Below are positions 43,760 through 51,688 of a DNA stretch of 64,000 nt, piece by piece; the stretch's first letter is position 1, and every line of letters starts with the position of its first letter. Location of the stretch: NCBI GenBank assembly GCA_002356635.1, contig CP023454.1, positions 3,228,501 to 3,292,500 on the forward strand, read 5' to 3'. Origin of the DNA: Rhodobacteraceae bacterium QY30 (GTDB lineage Bacteria; Pseudomonadota; Alphaproteobacteria; Rhodobacterales; Rhodobacteraceae). The notes below the pieces were generated by a model. The model was not told where the DNA came from. It did no database searches and saw nothing but the letters and a program-made list of their open reading frames with translations. A program made the position numbers and the translations under genes.

Positions 43760-45079
43760 TCACCGGCGCCGGGGGACCACGCGCCAGATCTTGTTGCCCA
43801 CATCATCGGCCACCAGCAGCGCACCCCTTTGGTCGAAGGCAACCCCCACCGGCCGGCCCATCGCATGACCCTTGGCGTCGACAAAGCCGGTCAGGATGTC
43901 CTGGGGTCCGCCCGCAGGCTTGCCCCCCGCGAACGGCACGAAGATCACCTTGTAGCCGGAGCGCGGGTTGCGGTTCCAGGATCCATGCTGCCCCACGAAG
44001 GCGCCGCCGATGTAGCGGCGGGGGAACATCGGGCCCTTTCCGAAGGTCAAGCCCAGTGATCCGGTGTGGGCACCCAGGGCATAGTCCGGGACAATGGCCT
44101 GGGCGACCAGATCGGGCCGCTGGGGCTGAGCGCGGTCATCGACGTGCTGGCCGTAGTAGCTGTAGGGCCAGCCATAGAACCCGCCCCGACGGAGCGAGGT
44201 CATGTAGTCGGGGACCAGATCGCTGCCGATTTCGTCGCGTTCGTTGACCGCCACCCACAAGGCGCCGGTCGCCGGCTGCCAGGACAGGCCGTTGGGATTT
44301 CGCAGGCCCGAGGCAAAGACCGTCATGCGACGGCTGGCCAGATCGACCTCCAGCACCGCGGCGCGGGCCGCCTCGGCGGCCATGCCGTTTTCACCGACGT
44401 TGCTGTTGGATCCGACCGTGACATACAGCCGCCGACCATCCGGGCTGGCGATCACGTCCTTGGTCCAGTGATGGTTGATGGGCCCAGCGGGCAACCGGAC
44501 CACCGTCTTGCCAGGCCCGGCAATCCGGAGCGCGCCGGAGCGATAGGGGAAGGCCACGATCCTGTCGGTATTGGCGACATAAAGTGTCTGGCCGATCATC
44601 GTCATTCCGAAGGGGGAGTTCAGGCCGGACAGGAACACCGAACGTGTTTCCGCCACACCATCGCCATTCGCGTCACGCAGCATGGTGATGCGGTTGGCAC
44701 TGGGCACACCCGCCCCGGCGACCTTCTGGACCTGTCCCATGACGAAGCCTTTCAGGCCCGATCCCGCGTCATGCATCTTTGGGGCGTTGCTTTCCGCGAC
44801 CAGGACATCGCCATCGGGAAGGACATGCAGCCAGCGGGGATGATCAAGGCCGCCGGCAAATTCGTTCACGGCAAAGCCCTTCGCCGCCACGGGCCGTGCG
44901 CCCCCGGGCCAGCCGACGGCGGGTGCGATGACCACGGTGGGGATGGCCGCCGGCCTTGGCGCGGGAAGCACCGGCGCGGGGCCGTAGCCTTGCCGGACGC
45001 CGACCGTCGCCCTTTCGCACCCGGCCAGCGCAGACACCGCAACGAACAGGGCGACAAGGCCAGACCCACTTGTTTTCAT
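43760..45079 (-). CDS. PQQ-type sugar dehydrogenase (sorbosone dehydrogenase-like) lipoprotein
   Basis: 439 residues from ATG 45079. The signal peptide ends in the lipobox LAGC, so it is a lipoprotein. The body is a six-bladed beta-propeller of the soluble glucose/sorbosone dehydrogenase family: GLDHPRWLHVLPDGDVLVAE, GLNSPFGMTMIGQTLYVANT, VIASPDGRRLYVTVGSNSN, GLRNPNGLSWQPATGALWVA and GQHGSWNRNP. It should oxidise a sugar or aldose-type substrate in the periplasm with PQQ. AGGAAGG sits about ten bases upstream. It follows the ABC importer genes on the same strand with a 106-bp gap. Confidence 0.88.
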   Translation of the reverse strand: MKTSGSGLVALFVAVSALAGCERATVGVRQGYGPAPVLPAPRPAAIPTVVIAPAVGWPGGARPVAAKGFAVNEFAGGLDHPRWLHVLPDGDVLVAESNAPKMHDAGSGLKGFVMGQVQKVAGAGVPSANRITMLRDANGDGVAETRSVFLSGLNSPFGMTMIGQTLYVANTDRIVAFPYRSGALRIAGPGKTVVRLPAGPINHHWTKDVIASPDGRRLYVTVGSNSNVGENGMAAEAARAAVLEVDLASRRMTVFASGLRNPNGLSWQPATGALWVAVNERDEIGSDLVPDYMTSLRRGGFYGWPYSYYGQHVDDRAQPQRPDLVAQAIVPDYALGAHTGSLGLTFGKGPMFPRRYIGGAFVGQHGSWNRNPRSGYKVIFVPFAGGKPAGGPQDILTGFVDAKGHAMGRPVGVAFDQRGALLVADDVGNKIWRVVPRRR

Positions 45080-45185
45080 GGAAGGCGTTCCTTCCTGCTG
45101 GAACAGGGTCCAACGCGGGCGCCCTTGCATCTGTTCCCGCATGGACAAGGGCCCAAGGTAAAAAAACCGCGGCGACGTGACCTTG

Positions 45186-45941
45186 TCAGGTGCGCGCCTC
45201 GGCCAGGTGGGGCACGATGACCGGCGCGCCGTCACGGGTATAGAGAACTTCGGGTTCGACGCCCCAGCAGTTGCCGATCCGCTCCTGCGTGAGGATCGCC
45301 GCCCCCGCACCGCAGGCGGCGATGCGCCCGCCGTGCAGCAGAAGCATCCGGTCACAGAACCGCGCGGCCATCGTCAGATCATGCAGCGCCAGGACCACGA
45401 CGACAGACCTTTCACGGGCATGGGCGCGCAGGCGGGAGAGGATCTTCAGCTGATGGTGCAGGTCCAGCGCCGAGGTCGGTTCATCCAGCACCATGAGCGC
45501 GGGCTGCCGCAACAGCCGCTGCGCCAGGAGCACCATCTGCTGTTGTCCGCCCGACAGGCTTTCCAGCGGCCGGTCGGCCAGATGTGCAAGCCCCAGAAGA
45601 TCCAGCACCGCGGCGCTGTCTGCCAGATCCTGTGGCGTCACGCGCCATCCCAGCCGTTCGCGCCGCCCCAGGACCACGCATTCCAGCACTGAAAGGCGCG
45701 CAGAGACCTGGAAAGCCTGCGGCAGATAGCCGATCTGGCGGGGCGGCAGGACCTCTCCGTGCCATGTGACCCGTGCGACCGGGCAAGAGGCCCCGGCAAT
45801 GCTGCGCAGCAGCGTGGACTTGCCCGCCCCGTTCGGGCCGACGATGCCCAGAAGCTCGCACGGGGATGCCTTGATCTCTGCGGGATGAAGAACGGTGGTG
45901 CGGCCCTTTCGGACCGCGGGGATCTGGGCCGTAAGCGTCAT
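45186..45941 (-). CDS. ABC importer ATP-binding protein (siderophore/heme/cobalamin type)
   Basis: 251 residues from ATG 45941, overlapping the permease stop. GIVGPNGAGKSTLLRSIAG is Walker A, LSGGQQQMVLLAQRLL the signature and LMVLDEPTSALD Walker B, as in FecE/BtuD/HmuV. It powers the FecCD-type permease encoded upstream. Ligand specificity is undetermined; iron-siderophore, heme and cobalamin systems share this ATPase type. The adjoining substrate-binding gene completes the importer. Confidence 0.92.
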   Translation of the reverse strand: MTLTAQIPAVRKGRTTVLHPAEIKASPCELLGIVGPNGAGKSTLLRSIAGASCPVARVTWHGEVLPPRQIGYLPQAFQVSARLSVLECVVLGRRERLGWRVTPQDLADSAAVLDLLGLAHLADRPLESLSGGQQQMVLLAQRLLRQPALMVLDEPTSALDLHHQLKILSRLRAHARERSVVVVLALHDLTMAARFCDRMLLLHGGRIAACGAGAAILTQERIGNCWGVEPEVLYTRDGAPVIVPHLAEART

Positions 45942-46990
45942 CTTGCACCTGTGGGTTTCAGGGTGATCAGAACCGTCATGAGCATGGGGATACCGGCAAT
46001 CGCCGTGATGACCCCGACCGGGATCACCGCCCCCGGAGAGATCAGCTTTCCCGCGACCGAGGCCGCGACAAGGATCAGCGCCCCCATCAGCGCCGCAACC
46101 GGAAGGGCGAAGCGGTGATCTTCGCCCACCGCGGAACGCGCCGCATGGGGCGCGATCAGCCCCACGAACCCGATGGTGCCGGTAAAGCAGACCGCCCCCG
46201 CCGTCAGCGCCGCGACCAGAAGCAAGGACCGGCGGCGCATCCGGTCGACGTTCAGCCCCAAACTTGCGGCATTGGCGTCGCCCAGACGCAGCGCGGTCAG
46301 GTTCCAGGCATCGCGCATCACGAAGGGCAGGCAGATCGCCAGGATCGCGCCCGAAACCTGGACCGAGGTCCAGCTTGCCTTCAGAAGGCTGCCGAACAGC
46401 CAGAACACGATCTGTTGCAGCACCTCGGGCGAGGCCATGAACTGCACCAGCGATTGCAGCGCCTGAAAGAAGAACAAGACCGCGATGCCCGCCAGCACCA
46501 GAACCTCGGCTTGCGATCCCTTCAGCCGGGCCACGGCATAGACCAGCCCCGCGGCGGCCAGCGTCATCGCAAAGGCAGCCAGGGGCGTTTCCACCCAAGG
46601 AGGCAGGAAAGTGATCCCCCCCACCAGGATCGACACCGCCGCCCCGAAACCGGCGGCGGCTGAAAACCCCAGGGTGAAGGGGCTGGCCAGGGGGTTGGCC
46701 AGGATCGTCTGCATCACAAGCCCGGAAAGGCCAAGGCTCGCGCCGACCAGAACCGCCATGATCGTCTGGGGCATGCGGATCTGCCAAAGGATCGCGGCGG
46801 CGGCACGATCCTCTCCGCCCGGGCCGGCCCAGAAGGCGCGGTTCAGCTCGGCCAGCGGCATCCCGGACGGGCCGGTCACCAGATCCGCCAGCACCAGCAC
46901 GCACAGCGCCAGCGCGGCGGCGATCACCGCCGTGCCGCGCAGCCGGATCCGGCGGGCATAGCCGCCGATGGCCAGGCCCGGTTCGGTCAT
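45938..46990 (-). CDS. FecCD/BtuC-type ABC importer permease
   Basis: 350 residues from ATG 46990, which overlaps the substrate-binding-protein stop. About ten transmembrane helices; conserved blocks RMPQTIMAVLVGASLGLSG and FVGLIAPHAARSAVGEDHR are the FecCD signature. It forms a homodimeric channel for iron chelate, heme or cobalamin uptake. A four-base overlap with the ATPase gene follows. Only one permease gene is present, consistent with a homodimer. Confidence 0.94.
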   Translation of the reverse strand: MTEPGLAIGGYARRIRLRGTAVIAAALALCVLVLADLVTGPSGMPLAELNRAFWAGPGGEDRAAAAILWQIRMPQTIMAVLVGASLGLSGLVMQTILANPLASPFTLGFSAAAGFGAAVSILVGGITFLPPWVETPLAAFAMTLAAAGLVYAVARLKGSQAEVLVLAGIAVLFFFQALQSLVQFMASPEVLQQIVFWLFGSLLKASWTSVQVSGAILAICLPFVMRDAWNLTALRLGDANAASLGLNVDRMRRRSLLLVAALTAGAVCFTGTIGFVGLIAPHAARSAVGEDHRFALPVAALMGALILVAASVAGKLISPGAVIPVGVITAIAGIPMLMTVLITLKPTGAR

Positions 46991-48075
46991 TTCAGCTTTT
47001 GCACGAAGATGCCGTCCAGCGGGATCGGCAGCCATTCGGCATAATAGGCCGCCAGTTCGGCCTGCGGATCGACATCAGCGAAGGCATCAGGATGCAGCGT
47101 CTTGCCCAGGTAGCGGGCGAAGACGAAATCCGACAGCGACCGTGCGCCGCCGTGGTAGATCGCATGCACCTCGCCCGATTGCACGGCCGGCAGGTCTGCC
47201 CAGCCCGCGCGGGTCGTGTAGGCGGCCATCCGCGCCTGCACCTCGGCCGCGTCGGCCTTGAAGCCCACGCGCACCGCCTCGGGCGCCGACATCCATTCCG
47301 ACCCGGCCAGCAGGATCACCTCGGGCCGTTCGGCCAGGACATATTCGGGCGCAAGCGGCCCCCAGTTCTCGATCTGGCCCTTGGCGATATTGGCGCCGCC
47401 GACCAGGTCGATCACCCCCGCCCACATGCCGTTTCCATAGGAATTGCCCACCTCGGACGGGCCTTTCTTCGCCAGTTCGACGTAGACCTTCTTCGGCGTG
47501 TCCCCTGCGGCAGCAACCCGCGCCTGGGTGTCGGTGATCATGGTCTCGTAAAGCCTGGCAAGGCCTTCCGCCCGGTCTTCGGTGCCCATCAGCGTGCCGA
47601 TGACACGGGTCGATGCCAGATGGGCCTCCAGCGTCTGGGCGTTGTAGTCCACCACGACAACCGGAATCCCCGCTGCCTCAAGCTGGCCCACACCTTCGCC
47701 CAGCGCATCGAATTGCCAGGCGGCCAGCAGCGCGACATCCGGCTTGGCTGCGATCGCGGCCTCGACCGAAAAGGTCGATGTCTCGGTGTCGCCCACATCG
47801 GGAAGCGTCTCGATCTGCGGATAGACGGCCTTGTAGGCCTGCCACTGCATCGGCCGCCAGTCCGCCCAGGGTCCGCGGGACAGGGCGACGACCTTGTCGA
47901 TGCCATCCTTGCCGGTAATGGCGATGAAGTCTTCGTAATAGAAGCCCAGAAGGACGCGCGCGGGATGGTCGGGCAGAGTAACGGACCGGCCCTTCAGGTC
48001 GGTCAGGGACACTTCGGCCCCCGCCGGAAGGCTGGTCGCCAGCATCAGCGCGGCAAGCGCGGCAAGGCGTTTCAT
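46987..48075 (-). CDS. Periplasmic substrate-binding protein of the FecCD-type importer
   Basis: 362 residues from ATG 48075, fixed by AGGAG eight bases upstream. A Sec signal peptide (KRLAALAALMLATSLPAGA) leads into a class III (FepB/BtuF-like) binding protein: EVSLTDLKGRSVTLPDHPAR, AAIAAKPDVALLAAW, then YGNGMWAGVIDLVGGANIA. The two lobes joined by a rigid helix fit chelated-iron or cobalamin ligands. It is the first gene of the importer operon, behind a 5' leader with a stable hairpin. Confidence 0.92.
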   Translation of the reverse strand: MKRLAALAALMLATSLPAGAEVSLTDLKGRSVTLPDHPARVLLGFYYEDFIAITGKDGIDKVVALSRGPWADWRPMQWQAYKAVYPQIETLPDVGDTETSTFSVEAAIAAKPDVALLAAWQFDALGEGVGQLEAAGIPVVVVDYNAQTLEAHLASTRVIGTLMGTEDRAEGLARLYETMITDTQARVAAAGDTPKKVYVELAKKGPSEVGNSYGNGMWAGVIDLVGGANIAKGQIENWGPLAPEYVLAERPEVILLAGSEWMSAPEAVRVGFKADAAEVQARMAAYTTRAGWADLPAVQSGEVHAIYHGGARSLSDFVFARYLGKTLHPDAFADVDPQAELAAYYAEWLPIPLDGIFVQKLK

Positions 48076-48460
48076 GGGGAATTCTCCTGGTTTGAAACGT
48101 GGGTTCATCGGGTCCGAGGCGATCATGCGCCGGGCCAGCAGTGTTCGGGGACGGAGATCGGGGAAATGAGGGTCCATCCGCCAATGCCTTCGGACGGACC
48201 CCCCCTTCAGGCATCGCCCCTGCCAGGGCAACACCCTCGACCACGGGGCGGGACGCGCTCCCCCCGCGGGTCGAAACTCAATATCCGGGTGGCGTCGCGG
48301 GGCGTGCGGTGTCGGGCCACGCACTCAGATCGGGCGCAGGATCAACAGGGGCGATGCGTACGGCAGATGCCGCGAAAGCGGAATGGAACATGGGTTCTGG
48401 CCTCTGACGCTGGCACCAAAGGCACCGGCGACTTGACGGATCGGATGTGGAGAACCGCGA
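48076..48460. other. Gene-free 385-bp leader/intergenic region
   Basis: No convincing coding sequence. It carries the promoter and leader of the importer operon on the minus strand, including the hairpin at 48170-48201. I looked for cobalamin-riboswitch hallmarks and found only a weak GGTGCC start near 48410 on the minus strand without a proper B12 box, so no riboswitch is called. Confidence 0.5.
48170..48201 (-). promoter_or_regulatory. Strong hairpin in the leader of the importer operon
   Basis: GGGTCCATCCG and CGGACGGACCC form 11-bp inverted arms around a ten-base loop. The single mismatch becomes a G-U pair only in the minus-strand RNA, which favours an RNA structure in the mRNA leader of the substrate-binding gene 95 bp downstream. 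It has no U-tract, so it is not a simple terminator. Confidence 0.5.
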
Positions 48461-48802
48461 TCAGGTCAGAGGTGGGGCGCGCAAACCGCGCGCAGGATCG
48501 GACACCGCGCGAACGGCACGGCTGGCGCGGGGGGCGACGACTTCGGCCACGAAGGCCAGGTCAGCATCATGCGCGCTTGAGACAGCGGCCGGCAGGTCGG
48601 CAATGGAGGCCGTCGTACAGGCAACACAGTCGCGATGGCTGACATGCTTGTCCGCGCCACCTTCCGCGCAAAGATCGGCCAGATCACCGCCCGCAAGGAC
48701 GTAAGCATCCACCACCACCTCATTGGCGGTGGGCAGACGATGCACAAATCCCGTCGCCACCAGGGCGATGGACAGAACGGCTAGAAAGGCGAGCCGTTGC
48801 AT
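48461..48802 (-). CDS. Small DUF2946-like membrane-anchored or exported protein
   Basis: About 113 residues from ATG 48802; ATG 48823 would add seven. A hydrophobic N-terminal segment (RLAFLAVLSIALVATGFV) is followed by a His/Cys motif, HVSHRDCVACTT, and the protein ends GLRAPPLT. The Cys-xx-Cys centre and the R-A-P-P terminus resemble DUF2946-type small proteins often seen near metal-uptake genes. It may bind a metal in the periplasm. It is on the same strand as the importer, 385 bp upstream. Confidence 0.6.
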   Translation of the reverse strand: MQRLAFLAVLSIALVATGFVHRLPTANEVVVDAYVLAGGDLADLCAEGGADKHVSHRDCVACTTASIADLPAAVSSAHDADLAFVAEVVAPRASRAVRAVSDPARGLRAPPLT

Positions 48803-49322
48803 GTGTCGTGCAGCCGTACGCATGGCAGCACGTTTTCCGAAGTCGCCCTGAAGGGCAACAGATTTCTGCTGCCTGCGACCGCCTGCCGCAAAGAGGCGGC
48901 CAGGTCAGACACGGAATATGACGCCGGTGTTCGCTTGATTGTTTGCCTCTCTTCCACGTTAACAGCCAAGATCACCTGCCCGTTCCGTGCGCCTGAACCC
49001 AGTGCCATGCAACGTTGACCTCGGCCACACATTGGCGACCTAGTTTCGAATCCATTCGGTCGCACCATTCACCTCCAATCGGGAATCGCTGAATTCGCTG
49101 GCGTTGCCCCAATAGGCATTCCCGAATGCAGTCATCAGCGACAGACATGATTGGGAGGCCGCACCCATCGGTCAGTTGATCAGACATGAAGTCTGAGCAA
49201 CGAGCGCTGGTTCGGCGTCAACGGCGGCGCCATCGGGTCCCGCGCGCCGATGGCCCGCTTGTGCCCGCCTCGGCAGCGTACTTGCAGCCGCTCCTCGCAG
49301 TCGGTGAGGTGCCCCTAGTTTC
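48803..49322. other. Gene-free 520-bp stretch at the island's left flank
   Basis: Short open frames here lack ribosome-binding sites or recognisable motifs. The base composition falls relative to the left flank. It leads directly into the IS3 remnant, so it probably is inert junction DNA. I found no copy of the tRNA-fMet 3' end here. Confidence 0.4.
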
Positions 49323-49605
49323 CTAGACACCTGCCTCGTTCAGTTTCTGCTGCCTGGTTTCGAAGTCAACGGGTGATAGCATGCCGTTGTTCGTGTGCTT
49401 GCGCTTCGGGTTGTAGAACATTTCGATGTACTCGAAGACGTCCTGCCTTGCGGCTTCGCGGGTCGGGTAGGTGCGGGTCGGATGCGTTCTCGCTTCAGGA
49501 GCTGGGAGAAGCTTTCGGTCACTGCATTATCATGGCAGTTCCCACGGCGGCTCATGCTGGGCTCCAGATTGTGCTGTGCAAGGAATACCTGCCAGCCAGA
49601 CGGGC
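49323..49605 (-). mobile_element. IS3-family transposase remnant (C-terminal OrfB piece, frameshifted)
   Basis: On the minus strand the piece reads WQVFLAQHNLEPSMSRRGNC, then HDNAVTESFSQLLKRERIR, the end of the IS3-family DDE integrase core. After about 49480 the reading frame shifts by one base and continues as RTYPTREAARQDVFEYIEMF followed by YNPKRKHTNNGMLSPVDFE, ending at the TAG at 49323. About 95 codons remain of roughly 290; the D-D part of the active site is gone. It is a dead fragment lying against the truncated helicase gene. Confidence 0.85.
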
Positions 49606-49645
49606 GACCCGGTTCCCGGAAACCTGTTCCCCCTGATCTCGGTCG

Positions 49646-50887
49646 TCATGCGAGGCTGCCCGCATCGCCCATGCGCACCTTGTCGAGCGCATCCTGGCGT
49701 TCGGGCATCGACATCATGCCGTTGATCGTCACGGCACAGGAAATGCCCGCCCGCTCCATCCCCTGCACCTGATCGGCCATCAGGGCGACAAGGGGCGAAA
49801 TCACCACCGTCAGGGCGCCCGTCTTGTCGTAACGCGACAGGGCCGGCACCTGATAGCACAGCGATTTCCCGGTGCCGGTCGGCAAGATGCCGAGCAGGCT
49901 TTTGCCCGCCATGCCTTCATCGACGATACGTTCCTGCAAGGGGCGGCCATCGGGATCCACGGGTTCCGGGCGGAAGGCGTCGAAGCCAAACCATCTTTGC
50001 AGCGCCTTAACAGGATCGTTCTGTTCGGCACACCAGCTGCATGACGCATCCCGGCACGACGTGTCCCTCAGATGGCGCACGATGAGAGAAGCTTCCCGGA
50101 ACTGGGCGCGCACCCAGGGCGGCATGACCGAATCCCCGCCCGCCACCGTGATCCAGGACAGCGCATAGGCCATGGCCCAGCCATTGCGCGGATTGGAAAG
50201 GCGGCTCAGCGTCTGTTCGATCCTCTTCTCGCAGGCCTTGCCCGACAGCATGCCATGGATCGCCGAACTGGCCGGGTCCTGCCCCGGACAGGCAGCACCG
50301 CGCAGATAGGCGAAGACAGCGTCAAAGCCCCCTGCCCGTTCTATCCGCGTGGTCAGGTAATGATACGCGACAAGTGCATCAGGCTGCCTCTCACCGAGTG
50401 CTGCAAAGGCGTCGAGCTGGTTGGCCAAGACCTCGAAGACCAGCCTTGCGTCCAGTTCCGGATCGTTGACATGCCCCTTCGCCAGACGACCGTCTTGATA
50501 GTGCTTGACGAGTTGGTGGTAGGGGTTGCGCGGGAAAGCCAGCGGATTAAGCCAGAGAGTGTCGATCGGGGCTTCCATGACCCGCGCAAGCCGAGGCCTA
50601 GCGGCAATCAGGTGCTCCATGTCATGATGGAGGAAATTATGCCCGATCGGGTGATCCACGTCACCGATGGCGGCCTCGAGATCGTCAAGCTGTCGGGCGG
50701 TTGGCTCTCCGCGCGTGTTCAAGACCGCGCGGTCATCGTGACGCACCGCGGCCAAGGCAAAGACGCGGGCAGTGCTTGGGTCGACCTCAAGATCGACAGC
50801 CAAGCATCGCGACAATATTGCGCCATGCCTCTCTTCCATGGTTGAACCCAGCTTCAGAACCAGTTGGAAATAAAGGATACGTTTCAA
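49646..50887 (-). pseudogene. Exonuclease-RecQ-type helicase, 3'-truncated
   Basis: 413 residues remain (start 50887, or ATG 50839). The N-terminal part resembles a DEDD 3'-5' exonuclease: AVDLEVDPSTARVFALA with D32/E34, and IGHNFLHHDMEHL with D89. Near residue 335 an SF2 helicase begins: LPTGTGKSLCYQVPALSRYD, VVISPLVALMADQVQ. The product stops about 80 residues later at MGDAGSLA, before the DEAH box and everything downstream; the expected continuation would be a GDAG-I-L-L-I-S-P-E type motif. The IS3 remnant starts about 40 bp beyond. Helicase activity is surely lost, though the exonuclease half might fold. Full-length relatives fuse exonuclease and RecQ domains, as in WRN. Confidence 0.75.
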
Positions 50888-51097
50888 ACGCCGAATACAA
50901 CCCGATATGCCCAGATGATCCTCAAGCGCAGCTTTTAGGCTTAAATTATTGAGCTGAGTGTGCAGTCTGGATGAAATGACTGGTGGTAAGGCAGTCTTCT
51001 TTTCAAAAGATCGGTGCCAGAATTCACTCCACCCCGCCTGGTCAAATCGCTGATTTACTGGGAAGTTGCCCGAGCATGAACCAGATCAAGCGTCGCG

Positions 51098-51688
51098 ATG
51101 TCAGACTACTACGACCACCACGCTACCACCTTCATCGCGACCACGCGTGATGTCGACATGTCGGAAACGCGGGGGCGGTTTCTGGCGGCTGTGCAATCGC
51201 TGCCGGACGGTTCGGAGCGCATCCTCGATGCGGGATCGGGGTCCGGGCGTGATGCGCTAGCGTTCAGCGTTCTGGGCCACAACGTCGAGGCCTTCGATGC
51301 CTCGCCAGCCATGGTTCTTGCCACGCAGGCGCATGCGGCTGTCCCGACCCGGATAATGCAGTTCGAGGATTTCGCGTGGGAGCACCCGTTCGAGGGCATC
51401 TGGGCCTGCGCCTCGCTGCTGCATGTGGCCGAGGTGGACTTGCCCGGGGTCATCGATCGCCTCGCAGCCCATCTTGTTATCGGCGGCGCGCTCTACCTGT
51501 CGTTCAAGCACGGCACTGGCGAGCGGATGAAGGATGGGCGCCTGTTCACCGACATGACGGCAGAACGTCTGAGGGCTCTCCTCGGCGGAAGCGGCTCTTT
51601 CGGCCAACCTGACATCTGGCACAGCCGCGATTGCCGCCCGGGTCGCGCGTCGGAAATGTGGGTGAATTCAGTGGTGAAGAAAAGGTGA
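51098..51688 (+). CDS. Class I SAM-dependent methyltransferase
   Basis: 196 residues. ERILDAGSGSGRDALAFSVL is SAM motif I, followed by VEAFDASPAMVLAT and the IWACASLLHVAEVDLPGVID block typical of small-molecule (UbiE/TehB-like) methyltransferases. The last codons overlap the GTG start of the HIT-PLD-helicase gene, so the two products are coupled. A role in a defence pair, by modifying a nucleotide or small molecule, is possible but unproved. The 210 bp upstream are AT-rich compared with the flanks. Confidence 0.85.
   Translation: MSDYYDHHATTFIATTRDVDMSETRGRFLAAVQSLPDGSERILDAGSGSGRDALAFSVLGHNVEAFDASPAMVLATQAHAAVPTRIMQFEDFAWEHPFEGIWACASLLHVAEVDLPGVIDRLAAHLVIGGALYLSFKHGTGERMKDGRLFTDMTAERLRALLGGSGSFGQPDIWHSRDCRPGRASEMWVNSVVKKR

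Noticed and set aside
45120..45190. Rho-independent terminator after the importer ATPase gene
   Set aside because: A T-tract is present on the minus strand, but no stable stem precedes it directly; the nearby ACAAGG/CCTTGT arms are short and widely spaced.
48076..48460. Cobalamin riboswitch ahead of the importer
   Set aside because: A GGTGCC-like start is present on the minus strand, but the B12 box and the conserved core were not found.
48781..49068. 95-codon minus-strand frame near the island edge
   Set aside because: No ribosome-binding site or motif; it overlaps the start region of the DUF2946-like gene in another frame.
48803..49322. Left attachment site as a copy of the tRNA-fMet 3' end
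   Set aside because: I searched the gene-poor stretches at 43.0, 48.8-49.3, 54.9 and 57.1 kb for GCAGGATTTGAACC-like sequence and saw none.
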